Notes: a model not told the origin generated them from the letters alone. A stretch of 54,650 nucleotides of DNA from Anaerolineales bacterium (GCA_020845955.1 JADLEU010000093.1:1-54650); one strand, 5' to 3'. Shown: positions 16,156 through 25,472, counted from the stretch's first letter. A program made the numbers and translations.

Positions 16156-17670
16156 CTAGCCGCCGTCCCGGATGACCACCACCGCGATCCGAAACGGCAT
16201 CCACGGCAGGCGTGGATACCAGGCTGGCGCAACCGCAATCTCCGGCAGCCCGCTCAAGGCCAGCGCGTTGGCCAGCCGCAGCTGCGCGCGGGGGATGTCC
16301 TGCCCGCGCACCAGTTCGCGCACGAGCGCCTGATTAACGACCGGCGCCGCCAGGCCGACGGCGCGCAGCGTGAAGTGGACGCGGCCCTCACCGTCGGTGG
16401 CCGCTTCTGGGAAGCGCTCAAACCGCTCGGAACCCGCCTCCAGGTATTCGCCGTCTCTCACCCGCGCCCTGAGCTCGCTCAGGCCGGCCAGGCGCGCATC
16501 GTTGTCGTCGACCACAGTGCCGGCGTAAGCCACGCGCAGGGCCAGCGGCACTAGGTCGGCCTGGTCGCCGACTGAGGCCCCATAGGTTTCGGCCACGGTC
16601 TCAACCAGCGCCACCGAATCGGCCGCCAGGAATTCGCCTGGCGCCAACTGGCCTTCCAGCGCGCTCACCGCTTCGGCCTGCAGGCGGGTCAACAGCTCAG
16701 CCTGGACGCGCTCGCGGTCGGCGGCCGTGACGGCTGGGGCCTGGCTCAGCGCGCCGCCTGTCGTCGGCGACGGGTTGGTGACGGCGAACTGCAGCCCCAG
16801 CGGCCCGTCAATGGCGTTGATCTGCCCGCCCGAGACGTTGCCGCTTGGACCCAGGTCAACGGCCTCGATCTCGGCCATGACGGCCGCCCCCACGCGCGGC
16901 TCGATGGTGACGGCGCGCACGGTGCGAAAGCGCGCCGGAGCTCCGCTGGTGGTGCGCACGCCCGTGCCGGCCGGGATGTTGGTGACGATGCCGTCCAGGC
17001 TTGTGAAGATGACGGCGCCGATGGCCGGCTGGCTAGGCACGTCGCGCCGCCCGGTCGTGGCGGTCTGGCCACTGGCTTCTACTTCTACCCGCACGCGGCG
17101 GGCAGGGATGGTCAGTCCGGCGACCTCGGCCTGCTCGGGGTCGGCCGCCAGGTCCAGCTCCACCTGCAGTGTCCGGCTCGCTGGCACGACCGTGACGGTC
17201 GCGGCCGGGCTGAGCGCCAGCGCCAGCGCGGCCAGGCCGCCCAGCCCGGCCGCGAACACCAGGGCGCGCAGGGCCCACCTGGCCCAGAGTGGCAGCCGCA
17301 CCCGCCGGTTGCTCCGCGCCGGCCGGAGCGCGGCCCGGTTGAGCCGCTTCCCGGGGGGAAGCGGAGAGGGGCGCGGCCGCCTCATCGGGCTGCGCCATCC
17401 CTCCTGGCGGCTGGCCGCCACCGTCTCGAATACCGGCAGACCCAGGCTGCGAGCGTTGTCGCTTACGGCCGGATGGGTGCTGATCAGCGCCAGGTGGGCG
17501 CCGAGCCGGCTGGCGTGCCGCTGCAGCAGCAGCAGATCCAGCCGCCGGCTCAACACCTGGCCGCGGCTCGGCCAAACTAGCAAGACACGCGCGGTCTGTG
17601 CCCAGCCCATCTTGTCGCGGGCTGAGTTGAAGTCGTCGTGCGGGTCAAGGTGGATGATCTGCTCTTTCAC
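16156..17670 (-). CDS. Single-pass membrane protein with baseplate J-like extracellular domain
   Basis: 504 residues from GTG 17670. Order: cytoplasmic alpha/beta segment (about 25-90, RVLLVWPSRGQ then ALISTHP, resembling a small Rossmann-type fold), a basic Pro/Arg linker, one membrane helix (about 132-153), then an extracytoplasmic region of about 340 residues. That region has the repeated beta-rich pattern annotated 'baseplate J/gp47-like' in Chloroflexota: NIPAGTGVRT, GPSGNVSGGQINAIDGPLGL, and a C-terminal PRLPWMPFRI. Despite the name, no phage genes surround it. It lies between alaS and ruvX and is coupled to ruvX. The biological role is unknown; envelope or wall association is an inference. 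Confidence 0.7.
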   Translation of the reverse strand: MKEQIIHLDPHDDFNSARDKMGWAQTARVLLVWPSRGQVLSRRLDLLLLQRHASRLGAHLALISTHPAVSDNARSLGLPVFETVAASRQEGWRSPMRRPRPSPLPPGKRLNRAALRPARSNRRVRLPLWARWALRALVFAAGLGGLAALALALSPAATVTVVPASRTLQVELDLAADPEQAEVAGLTIPARRVRVEVEASGQTATTGRRDVPSQPAIGAVIFTSLDGIVTNIPAGTGVRTTSGAPARFRTVRAVTIEPRVGAAVMAEIEAVDLGPSGNVSGGQINAIDGPLGLQFAVTNPSPTTGGALSQAPAVTAADRERVQAELLTRLQAEAVSALEGQLAPGEFLAADSVALVETVAETYGASVGDQADLVPLALRVAYAGTVVDDNDARLAGLSELRARVRDGEYLEAGSERFERFPEAATDGEGRVHFTLRAVGLAAPVVNQALVRELVRGQDIPRAQLRLANALALSGLPEIAVAPAWYPRLPWMPFRIAVVVIRDGG

Positions 17671-17752
17671 GCCGGTGGCAGGGCGGGGCGGTGTCCAACG
17701 CTGCTGGGCGGCCGGCGCAGATCGGCCTGAGCGCTGGCCGGTCCTTCCGGGC

Positions 17753-20533
17753 TCACCCCGCGTTCAACGCGCTCTCGACCGCCGGTTTCACCTGCGCCAG
17801 GGCCTCAGCCAGCCGGCTCGGGTCCTTGCCGCCGGCTTGCGCCAGGTTGGGCTTGCCGCCCCCGCCGCCGCCGACGACCCTGGCTACGGTCTTGACGATC
17901 TTGCCCGCGTCCATGCCGCGCTTGACCAGGTCTTCAGTCACCGAGGCCACAAAATGCGGGCGGTTCTGGAAGACAGATCCCAGCACCACGACCCCGGACG
18001 GCACGCGCGCCCGGAACCAATCTGTCATTTCGCGCAGGGTGTCGGCGTCCGCCTGTTTCACGGCGCCGGCCAACACGGCCACGTCGCGCACCTGCTCTAC
18101 CTTGCCCAGCAGGGTCTCCAGCTCGCGCTGGGCCAGCTCGCGCCGCAGCCGCACTATCTCTTTCTGTGCGGTCTGCTGCTCGTCCAGCAGCGCCAGCACG
18201 CGTCGGTCGACGTCGGCCGGGCTGGCCTTCAAATAGGTGGCCACGTTGTCCAGCACGCCCAGGCGTTGCTGGATCAAGTCCAGCGCCCCGCGCCCAGTTA
18301 CGGCTTCGATGCGGCGGACGCCGGCCGCGGCGGCTTCTTCGCTTACGATCACGAACGGGCCAATGTCGGCTGTCTCCGTCACGTGGGTGCCGCCGCACAG
18401 CTCGAAGCTGAACGGCTCGGGTTCGCCGATGCGCACGGTCCGCACCGTGGCGCCGTACTTCTCGCCGAACAGCGCCATCGCGCCGGCCTCGACCGCCGCC
18501 TGGCGATCCATGTACTCGATGCGCAGGGGGTAGTTTGCCAGAACGGCCTCGTTCACCGACCGGGCCACCTTGTCGAGCTGCTCCTGGGTCAACATGCCCT
18601 GGTGGGTGAAGTCGAACCGCAGCCGATCGGGCGCTACGAGCGATCCGGCCTGGCGCACGTGGTCGCCGAGCACGTAGCGCAGCTCCGAGTGCAGCAGGTG
18701 GGTGGCGGTATGGTTGCGCATGATGTCCCAGCGCCGGTCGGCGTCGACCGCTGCCAGCGCCAGGTCGCCTTCCTTGGGGCTGCCACGCACCACGTGTCCG
18801 GCGTGCACCACGATGCCGGCGGCCGGCCGCCGCACGTCCTCCACCTGGATCTCCCACAGCGGCTCGTCGCTCTTGGGCCGGAAGGCGGCGATGGCGCCCG
18901 TGTCGGCCACCTGCCCGCCCGAGGCGATGTAAAAGCAGGTGCGCGGAAGGACCACCTCCAGCTTGTCGCCGGGGCGGGCGCCGCTCACCCGCTGCCCGTT
19001 GCGCACCAACGCCAGCACCGGCTCTTCGAATTCCATCGCGTTGTAAGGGTCGTACTCCACGCCGTCGGGCCCCAGCGCGCCCTGCGCCTGCAAATCTTGC
19101 AGGATCGTCCGGTAGATGGCCACGTCGCCGCCGCCCGCGCTGCTGACCTCGGTGCGCGACGCTTCGGCGTGCGCTTCGCGCGCCCGCGCGAAGCCGGCCT
19201 CGTCCACCATCAGGCCGCGCTCCTGGGCCACGTCGCGCGTGATCTCGAGCGGCAGCCCAAACGTGGCGTACAGTGTGAAGGCTTCTTCGCCCGACAGGCG
19301 GGCCTCGCCGCTGGCCGCCAGGTCGCCCAACAGCGCGTTCAGGTTGGCCAGGCCGATGTCGACCGTGCGCTGGAAGCGCTGCTCTTCCTGGGTCAGGGTG
19401 CGCAGGATGTTGTCGCGGTGCTTGGCCAATTCGGCGTAATCCTGGCCGTACTGCTCGACGACGGTCTCGGCTACGCGCGCCAGGAACGGCTCATCAAAGC
19501 CGAGCTTGGCGCCAAAGCGCGCCGCCCGGCGGATGATCATGCGGCACACGTAGTTGCGGCCGGTATTCCCCGGTACTACACCATCGGCCACCAAGAAGGC
19601 TGCCGCGCGCCCATGATCAGCAATCACCCGGTAGGGGGTCAGGTTGGCCTCGCGCTCGGCGTCACTGTGTCCGGTCAGCCGCTGAATGGCCGCCAGGATT
19701 GGCGTAAACAGGTCGGTCCGGTAGTTTGAATCCACGTCTTGCATCACCGAGACGATCCGCTCCAGCCCCATCCCAGTGTCGACGTGCTTCTTGGGGAGCG
19801 GGCTGAGGTCAGCCGCCGTCGGCCCGGTGCGGTTGTACTGGATGAACACCAAGTTCCAAAGCTCGAGGAAGCGCGGGCAGTCGCCGTTGACGCGGCAGAC
19901 GTGCCCAGCCACGTCCTGCTTGGTGCAGTAAGCGGCGCCCCGGTCGATGTGGATCTCGCTGTCCGGCCCGCACGGACCGACCTCGGCCATCTCCCACAAG
20001 TTGTCCTTGCGGCCGAAGTAGAGCAGGTGGCTGCGGTCAAACCCTGGCTGCTCGCGCCAGGCGTCGGCGGCCTCGTCGTCGCGCGGGATGATGCCCCGCT
20101 CGTCCTCGAAGCAGGTGGCCCACAGCCGGTCCCTGGGCAGCCCCCACACGTCCGTCAGCAACTGCCAGGCCCAGGCGATGGCTTCTTTCTTGTAATAGTC
20201 GCCGAACGACCAGTTGCCTAGCATCTCAAAGAAGGTGTGGTGCGTGTCGTCGCGGCCGACGTCTTCCAGGTCGTTGTGCTTGCCGGCCACGCGCATGCAC
20301 TTCTGCGCGTCGGCCACGCGGGTGTAGGGGCGCGTGTCGGTGCCCAGAAAGACGTCTTTGAACTGGACCATGCCTGAGTTGGTGAAGAGCAGGGTTGGGT
20401 CGTCGCCAGGCACCAGCGAGGCCGAGGGCACGATGGTGTGGCCGTGCTTACTAAAGAACTCCAGAAAAGAGCGGCGGATTTCAGCGCCGGTCCACTTGTG
20501 CGGCGCGGGCCGTGAGGCGGGCTTTTTCGTCAT
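17753..20533 (-). CDS. alaS: Alanyl-tRNA synthetase
   Basis: 926 residues. Charges tRNA-Ala and hydrolyses mischarged Ser/Gly. Class II catalytic core at the N-terminus (EIRRSFLEFFSKHGH, FTNSGMVQFKDVFLG, motif 2 HHTFFEMLGNWSFGDYYKKE). The editing domain has the zinc ligand HTATHLLH near residue 604 and CGGTHV near 712. The DHHA1 C-terminal domain has VGGGGGGKPNLAQAGGKDP. The protein is somewhat longer than the usual 870-880. All motifs are intact. A divergent promoter region separates it from tyrS. Confidence 0.97.
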   Translation of the reverse strand: MTKKPASRPAPHKWTGAEIRRSFLEFFSKHGHTIVPSASLVPGDDPTLLFTNSGMVQFKDVFLGTDTRPYTRVADAQKCMRVAGKHNDLEDVGRDDTHHTFFEMLGNWSFGDYYKKEAIAWAWQLLTDVWGLPRDRLWATCFEDERGIIPRDDEAADAWREQPGFDRSHLLYFGRKDNLWEMAEVGPCGPDSEIHIDRGAAYCTKQDVAGHVCRVNGDCPRFLELWNLVFIQYNRTGPTAADLSPLPKKHVDTGMGLERIVSVMQDVDSNYRTDLFTPILAAIQRLTGHSDAEREANLTPYRVIADHGRAAAFLVADGVVPGNTGRNYVCRMIIRRAARFGAKLGFDEPFLARVAETVVEQYGQDYAELAKHRDNILRTLTQEEQRFQRTVDIGLANLNALLGDLAASGEARLSGEEAFTLYATFGLPLEITRDVAQERGLMVDEAGFARAREAHAEASRTEVSSAGGGDVAIYRTILQDLQAQGALGPDGVEYDPYNAMEFEEPVLALVRNGQRVSGARPGDKLEVVLPRTCFYIASGGQVADTGAIAAFRPKSDEPLWEIQVEDVRRPAAGIVVHAGHVVRGSPKEGDLALAAVDADRRWDIMRNHTATHLLHSELRYVLGDHVRQAGSLVAPDRLRFDFTHQGMLTQEQLDKVARSVNEAVLANYPLRIEYMDRQAAVEAGAMALFGEKYGATVRTVRIGEPEPFSFELCGGTHVTETADIGPFVIVSEEAAAAGVRRIEAVTGRGALDLIQQRLGVLDNVATYLKASPADVDRRVLALLDEQQTAQKEIVRLRRELAQRELETLLGKVEQVRDVAVLAGAVKQADADTLREMTDWFRARVPSGVVVLGSVFQNRPHFVASVTEDLVKRGMDAGKIVKTVARVVGGGGGGKPNLAQAGGKDPSRLAEALAQVKPAVESALNAG

Positions 20534-20567
20534 GCGTTCCAGACTCCGGGCATCAGATCGAGAGGCG

Positions 20568-20573
20568 ATTATA
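20568..20573 (-). promoter_or_regulatory. -10 element for alaS
   Basis: TATAAT on the minus strand (20573-20568), 34 bases before the alaS ATG; no good -35 match at the usual distance. Confidence 0.45.
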
Positions 20574-20669
20574 GTCGAGATTGGGGCCGTTTGGAGGTCG
20601 GCGCGGCAGGCGCGGTGTATTGGCCGTTGGTGGCCGACCTATCTGTTCAGGCGCACCCGCCGGGCGCGG

Positions 20670-20702
20670 TATAATGTGCCCCGAGCCACAAGCCCTGGAG
20701 GA
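20670..20702 (+). promoter_or_regulatory. -10 element and ribosome site for tyrS
   Basis: TATAAT at 20670-20675 with no clear -35, and GGAGGA at 20697-20702, four bases before the ATG at 20707. The leader is too short for a T-box. Confidence 0.5.
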
Positions 20703-20706
20703 ATAG

Positions 20707-21936
20707 ATGGAGTTGGACGATCAGCTGGCCCTGCTGATGCAGGGCACTGAATATGGCGACGAGATCCTCAAAGCCAGCATGACGCGCGAGCTGCGTGAGC
20801 GGCTGGCTCTGGCGGCGGCCGAAGAGCGCCCGCTGCGGGTCTACTGCGGCTACGATCCGACCACCAGCGACCTCCACCTCGGCCACACGATTACGATGCG
20901 CAAACTGCGCCAGTTCCAGGACCTGGGCCACGAGGTGACCTTCCTGATCGGCAGCTACACCGCGCTAGTCGGTGATCCGTCTGACAAGAACAAGGCCCGG
21001 CCCATCCTGACCCAGGAGCAGGTGGCACACAATTCGCGCACCTACGCGCAGCAGGCCTTCCGCATCCTCGATCCGCAGCGCACGCGCATCCGCTATAACG
21101 GCGAGTGGCTGGCGGAGATGTCGCTGCTCGACATGATCCGGCTGGGCCAACACTTCACCATCCAGCAATTCCTGGCGCGCGAGAACTTCGCCAAGCGCCT
21201 GGAGGCCGGCGAGCCCGTCTTCCTGCACGAGACGTTCTATGCCTTGATGCAGGGCTACGACGCGGTTGCCATGCAGACCGACGTACAGGTCGGCGGCACC
21301 GACCAGCTCTTCAACATCATCGTGGCGGGCCGCAAGCTGCAGGAGGCCCTCGGCCAGCGGCCATTGGTCGGCGTCATCACCGGCATTCTGCCCGGCACCG
21401 ACGGCGTGCTGCGCATGTCGAAGTCCACCGGCAACACCATCTCGATCAACACTACGCCCGACGACATGTACGGAAAAATCATGAGCTTGCCCGACGCGGC
21501 CATGGCCATTTACTTCCAGCTCCTGTCTCGCTACACGCCCGCTCAGGTGGCGGTCGTCGAGCGTGGGCTGGCAGACGGCACGCGCCACCCGCGCGACACC
21601 AAGATGGAGCTGGCCCGCGAGATTGTGTCGATCTTCTATGGGGACCCGGCCGCGGCGGCGGCCGAAGCCAATTTCCAGCGCGTCTTCCAGCGCGGTGACC
21701 TTCCGGCCGAAATGCCCATCATCGAGTTCAGCGACGCGCCGCTGCTGGTCGACTTCCTGGCCCAGCACCATTTGGCTTCGTCCAAGGGCGACGCCCGCCG
21801 CCTGATGGCGCAGAACGGCGTGCGCCTCGACGGCCAGCCCGTTTCCGACGCGGCCCGGCGCCTGGACTTCGACGAGGCCGTCATCCAGGTCGGCAAGCGG
21901 CGCTACGTTCGCGCCCGCCGCGCTGCGGCCGCCTAG
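20707..21936 (+). CDS. tyrS: Tyrosyl-tRNA synthetase
   Basis: 409 residues, class I synthetase. HLGH (57-60) is the HIGH motif, DVQVGGTDQLFNI reads the tyrosine and ATP pocket, and RMSKS near 236-240 is the KMSKS loop. The C-terminal S4 RNA-binding domain spans about 345-405. The start is fixed by a strong ribosome site. The TAG stop overlaps the TAG stop of the convergent PBP-like gene in the palindrome CTAG (21933-21936), so the two genes share three bases of stop sequence. Confidence 0.97.
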   Translation: MELDDQLALLMQGTEYGDEILKASMTRELRERLALAAAEERPLRVYCGYDPTTSDLHLGHTITMRKLRQFQDLGHEVTFLIGSYTALVGDPSDKNKARPILTQEQVAHNSRTYAQQAFRILDPQRTRIRYNGEWLAEMSLLDMIRLGQHFTIQQFLARENFAKRLEAGEPVFLHETFYALMQGYDAVAMQTDVQVGGTDQLFNIIVAGRKLQEALGQRPLVGVITGILPGTDGVLRMSKSTGNTISINTTPDDMYGKIMSLPDAAMAIYFQLLSRYTPAQVAVVERGLADGTRHPRDTKMELAREIVSIFYGDPAAAAAEANFQRVFQRGDLPAEMPIIEFSDAPLLVDFLAQHHLASSKGDARRLMAQNGVRLDGQPVSDAARRLDFDEAVIQVGKRRYVRARRAAAA

Positions 21937-23267
21937 GGTGCTGCTGCTCGCAGCAGCGCCCGCCCGATCTCGGCCGCGGCGCTCAGGCCGCCATCCTCCA
22001 ACAGCACCACCACCACATAGCGCGCCTGGGCGTAAGGCTCAAAGCCGGCATACCACGCCAGCCGCCGGCCCGCGGCGCCCGTCAGCGCGATCGCGCCGTA
22101 CCCGTTGCGCAGGAGCGGCTTCACTCGCAGGGCTGCCTCTGGCTCCAGTGCCTGAGCGGTCGGGCCGGCGGGCACCGCCGGCCGCCAGATACCGTCCGGG
22201 TTCTGCGCCGCCAGCACCAATTGCGGCGCGGGCGCCAGACCGCCTCGGGCGATGGCCGCCGTGGCGAGCGCCAACTGCAGCGGCGAAATCGCCAGCTTGC
22301 CCTGGCCGATCGCAATCTGCTCCACTGTCTCACTGCCCGCGGCCTCGGTCCCGGCCGCGGTGGGGATATCCAGCGCGGGGGCCATCGTCAGGCCGAACTC
22401 CGCCAGCCCGCGCCGCAGTGCCTCCGCTCCCAATCGGTCGCCCAAGGCAGCGATTGGTCCTGGGCAGCCGAACAGCAGGCTCTCCTGGAGCGTCAGGCTG
22501 GCCAGGCGCGGGTCGACCCGGCAGCCCAACTGCGCTCCGTTTACCGCCACGGTGCGAGTTGGCGAGGGAAAGGTCGCTTCCAGTGCGGCCGGATCGGCTT
22601 CTGCGGCCAGGCCGATCACGAGCGGCCAAAGCGCGCCGCCGGGCTGATACAGACCCAGCGTCGCGCGGTTCAACAGCGGCGCCGCGTCGTCGCCCACCAG
22701 GGCGTCCCAGTGGTCTTCCAGGGTGTTGGCGTCGAACGTCGGGTGCGAGGCCATGACCAGGATCTCGCCCGTGACCGCGTCAAGCAGCAGCGCGGCCCCG
22801 GCCCGCTCGCCCAGCGCGGTGTCAGCCGTGGTCTGCAGGGCCAGGTCAACCGACAGGCGCACGCCGCGGCCGGCGGGTGGCGCACCCAGCACCGTGGTCT
22901 GCCAGAACAGCATGGTTGGGTCCAGGCCGGCATCGCCGTGCAGGGTCGGATCTAGCGCCGCCTCGACGCCGGTCAAGCCATACAACGCCGAGACGTATCC
23001 CAGCACCGGCGCCAGCCTGGGGTAGGGGTAGTGCCGTGCGAGAGCGCCGGCCGCGCCGGCCGATTCGGCCAGCACCGCGCCGTGGCGATCGTAGATCGGG
23101 CCGCGCGGCACGCGCCGCTCGGCCAGCACGCGCCGCGGGTTGTCGCCCCGGGCCAGCAGCGTTTCCTGGCGCGCCAGGCCCCAGAAGCCCGCCGCCAACA
23201 CGACCGCGGCGAAGGCGCCGGCCAAGGCCAGGCCCACGCGCCGGATGTGGAGAGCGATGGCCGTCAT
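21933..23267 (-). CDS. Class B penicillin-binding-protein homologue lacking catalytic motifs (pseudo-PBP)
   Basis: 444 residues from ATG 23267, which overlaps the ftsW stop (ATGA). Membrane helix at about 9-30, a short dimerisation region (RGPIYDRHGAVLAES), then a transpeptidase domain. The fold landmarks are kept: NRATLGLYQPG and IGQGKLAISPLQLALA. The three active-site motifs are not. The SxxK serine and lysine are Gly211 and Trp214 (YQPGGALW), the SxN position reads Gly267-Cys-Pro269, and KTG reads Leu395-Thr-Gly. It cannot acylate with peptidoglycan by the known mechanism. Placed directly behind an intact FtsW/RodA, it may be a structural activator of the glycosyltransferase. The longer upstream frame overlaps ftsW and is rejected as start. 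Confidence 0.88.
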   Translation of the reverse strand: MTAIALHIRRVGLALAGAFAAVVLAAGFWGLARQETLLARGDNPRRVLAERRVPRGPIYDRHGAVLAESAGAAGALARHYPYPRLAPVLGYVSALYGLTGVEAALDPTLHGDAGLDPTMLFWQTTVLGAPPAGRGVRLSVDLALQTTADTALGERAGAALLLDAVTGEILVMASHPTFDANTLEDHWDALVGDDAAPLLNRATLGLYQPGGALWPLVIGLAAEADPAALEATFPSPTRTVAVNGAQLGCRVDPRLASLTLQESLLFGCPGPIAALGDRLGAEALRRGLAEFGLTMAPALDIPTAAGTEAAGSETVEQIAIGQGKLAISPLQLALATAAIARGGLAPAPQLVLAAQNPDGIWRPAVPAGPTAQALEPEAALRVKPLLRNGYGAIALTGAAGRRLAWYAGFEPYAQARYVVVVLLEDGGLSAAAEIGRALLRAAAP

Positions 23268-24583
23268 GCGCCGGTGGACCTGAGCGCCTGACCAGCGCGG
23301 CTCGACAGCCGCAGCAGCAGACCCACCAGGCAAAAGGCCGAGACCAGTGACGAGCCGCCGTAGCTCATGAAGGGCAGGGTCAAGCCCGTCAACGGCGTCA
23401 GCTTGATCACGCCTGCTGTGATCAGCAGCGCCTGCAGGCCCATGAGCACTGCCAGCCCGCTGGCCAGCAATTGTCCAAACAGGTTGGGGTAAGCGACTGC
23501 CGTTCGCAGGCCCCGGAACACCACGACCGCGAGCAGTCCAACCGCCGCCAGCACCCCGGCCAGGCCCCATTCCTCAGCCAGCGCGGCGAAGATAAAGTCG
23601 GAGTGCGCCACCGGGATCACGGTGGGCGTCCCCAGCCCGGGTCCACGTCCGATGAGGCCGCCGGCCGCTACCGCGATGAGCGACTGCACGATCTGGTACG
23701 AGCGCCCGCTAGGGTCGGCCCACGGGTTCCACCACGCTTCGACGCGCAGGCGGACCACGTCGAACAGGTAAAAACCCAGGATGGCCGCCAACGCCAGCAG
23801 CAGCGCGCCGCTGAGGACGTAGAACAGGCGCCCCGAGGCCAGGTAGAGCATGATGACGAATACGCCGAAGAACAGCGTGCTCATTCCCAGGTCGCGCTGC
23901 GACACCAGGATCAACACGCTGAATCCCCACATGACCAGCATGGGCAGGAAGTATTGCAGTGACGCTGCCGGCGGAGGCAGCCTGTCAGCGCCCGGCAGAG
24001 TCTCGAAGAGTTGGTCGCGCCGTTCCGAAAGGTACGAGGCGAGAAAGACCACTAACAGCAGCTTGAGGATCTCGGCCGGCTGCAGGTAGAGGCCGCAGCA
24101 GCCCAGCCAAAGCGCGTCGCCTGCGCCCGAGGGGTTGACGCCGAAGACGAGTGTCAAACCCGTCAGTACCAACCCGGCCAGCAGCCAGGAATAGCGGTAG
24201 CGCCGCAGCCAGCGGAGATCGCCGCCCGGCAGTGCCAGCCCGAGCATGGCCGCCGTGCCCACGCCCAGCCAGGCGGTCTGGCGCCAGCCAAACGCCGGCG
24301 TCAGCCTCCAGATCAGCACCAACCCCCAGCCCGCCAGTAAGTAGACCGCCGGCAGCAGGTATGGGTCGTGGGTGGGTAGGGTGCGCCGGACCAGCCCCGT
24401 CCCCGCGCCCGCGCAGGCCAGCCAGGCGGCCAGCAGCCAGAATGCGCTCGCGCTGGCCGGCGCGGCCCAACTTCCGCTGCGGGCCGCCGGAATCAGGGCC
24501 AGGGCGCTCACGGCGGCCGCCATGAACGCGGCTGCCAGACCCAGCAGTTGCATCTCGCGCCGCGCGGCCGGACTAGCGAACAT
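23264..24583 (-). CDS. SEDS peptidoglycan glycosyltransferase (FtsW/RodA family)
   Basis: 439 residues with about ten membrane helices. SEDS proteins polymerise lipid II into glycan strands. Key residues are intact: the catalytic Asp231 in SQRDLGMS, QPAEILKL near 168-175, and the C-terminal LTGLTLPFMSYGGSS signature. The ATG (24583) lies inside the end of the MTA phosphorylase gene (11-base overlap) and the stop overlaps the PBP-like gene, so the three genes form a tight operon. FtsW and RodA cannot be told apart from this sequence alone. Confidence 0.94.
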   Translation of the reverse strand: MFASPAARREMQLLGLAAAFMAAAVSALALIPAARSGSWAAPASASAFWLLAAWLACAGAGTGLVRRTLPTHDPYLLPAVYLLAGWGLVLIWRLTPAFGWRQTAWLGVGTAAMLGLALPGGDLRWLRRYRYSWLLAGLVLTGLTLVFGVNPSGAGDALWLGCCGLYLQPAEILKLLLVVFLASYLSERRDQLFETLPGADRLPPPAASLQYFLPMLVMWGFSVLILVSQRDLGMSTLFFGVFVIMLYLASGRLFYVLSGALLLALAAILGFYLFDVVRLRVEAWWNPWADPSGRSYQIVQSLIAVAAGGLIGRGPGLGTPTVIPVAHSDFIFAALAEEWGLAGVLAAVGLLAVVVFRGLRTAVAYPNLFGQLLASGLAVLMGLQALLITAGVIKLTPLTGLTLPFMSYGGSSLVSAFCLVGLLLRLSSRAGQALRSTGA

Positions 24584-25439
24584 ACTTGCCGATGAAGAGC
24601 TGAAGCCTGTCCTTGGCGGCGGCCGGCAGGTGGGCCGGGTCGGTGATCATGGCCGCCTCCAGCGCCGAGGCGCACGGGCAATGCGCGCGGTCAGCCGGCG
24701 CCGTCAACAGGTTCGCGATCGCCTGCTGGGCGATGGCCGTGTTCTGGTTCAGGATGCGCACGACCATCTCCACTGTCACCGCCTCCTGCGAGACGTGCCA
24801 GACGTCGTAGTCGGTAACGTGCGCCATGCACGCATAACACAGCTCGGCCTCGCGCGCCAGGAAGACCTCCGGCGAGGTCGTCATGCCCACCAGGCTCATG
24901 CCCCACTTGCGGAAGGTATTGCTTTCGGCCTTGGTGGAGAACCGCGGTCCTTCGATGGTAATAAACGCTCCACCGCGGTGCACGGTGGCGCCGGTGGCCT
25001 GGACGGCGGCCAGGAGTTGGTCTGACAGCGTGGGGCAGAACGGCTCGGCCGTTCCCACGTGGACGACCAGCCCCTCGCCAAAGAAGCTACGCGCGCGGTT
25101 CTTGGTGTTGTCGTAGACCTGATCGGGGATGACGATGTGGCCCGGTGCGTAGTCCTCGCGCAGGCTGCCGCAGGCGCTGACAGAAATCACGCGCTCGACG
25201 CCTACTTGCTTGAGCGCGTAGAGGTTCGCCCGATAGTTCACCTCCGACGGCGCCAGCCGGTGCCCGCGGCCGTGTCTGGCCAGGAATGCGATGCGCCGGC
25301 CGGCCAGGCGCCCGACCATCACTGGGTCGCTCGGCCGGCCGAACGGGGTCGAAATGTCGTACGTTTCAACGTCCTCCAAGCCGGCCATCTGGTACAGGCC
25401 CGAGCCGCCAATCACACCTAACGCCGGTTGTTCTGCCAT
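24573..25439 (-). CDS. mtnP: S-methyl-5'-thioadenosine phosphorylase
   Basis: 288 residues from ATG 25439, preceded by GGGAGG six bases upstream. Purine nucleoside phosphorylase family 2: phosphorolysis of methylthioadenosine to adenine and 5-methylthioribose 1-phosphate. Visible: GVIGGSGLY at the N-terminus, FLARHGRGHRLAPSEVNYRAN, ISVSACGSLRED, and TDYDVWH with the two Asp residues that read the 6-amino purine in MTAP enzymes, favouring adenosine- over inosine-type substrates. A longer open frame upstream is antisense to the acyl-CoA synthetase and is rejected. Confidence 0.95.
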   Translation of the reverse strand: MAEQPALGVIGGSGLYQMAGLEDVETYDISTPFGRPSDPVMVGRLAGRRIAFLARHGRGHRLAPSEVNYRANLYALKQVGVERVISVSACGSLREDYAPGHIVIPDQVYDNTKNRARSFFGEGLVVHVGTAEPFCPTLSDQLLAAVQATGATVHRGGAFITIEGPRFSTKAESNTFRKWGMSLVGMTTSPEVFLAREAELCYACMAHVTDYDVWHVSQEAVTVEMVVRILNQNTAIAQQAIANLLTAPADRAHCPCASALEAAMITDPAHLPAAAKDRLQLFIGKYVR

Positions 25440-25466
25440 CTCTGCCTCCCGCCAGTGCCGGTTCGG

Positions 25467-25472
25467 ATTGTA
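25467..25472 (-). promoter_or_regulatory. -10 element for the mtnP-ftsW-PBP operon
   Basis: TACAAT on the minus strand (25472-25467), with GTGAAC 17 bases further upstream as a poor -35. It lies about 28 bases before the mtnP ATG. Confidence 0.4.

Noticed and set aside
16156-17670. Baseplate J-like protein as a sign of a prophage or contractile injection system
   Set aside because: No tail, sheath, tube or spike genes are present; the protein has a membrane helix and sits among housekeeping genes.
16727-19729. 1000-residue open frame on the plus strand
   Set aside because: It runs antisense to alaS and the baseplate-J-like gene; high GC leaves the complementary frame open. No family motifs.
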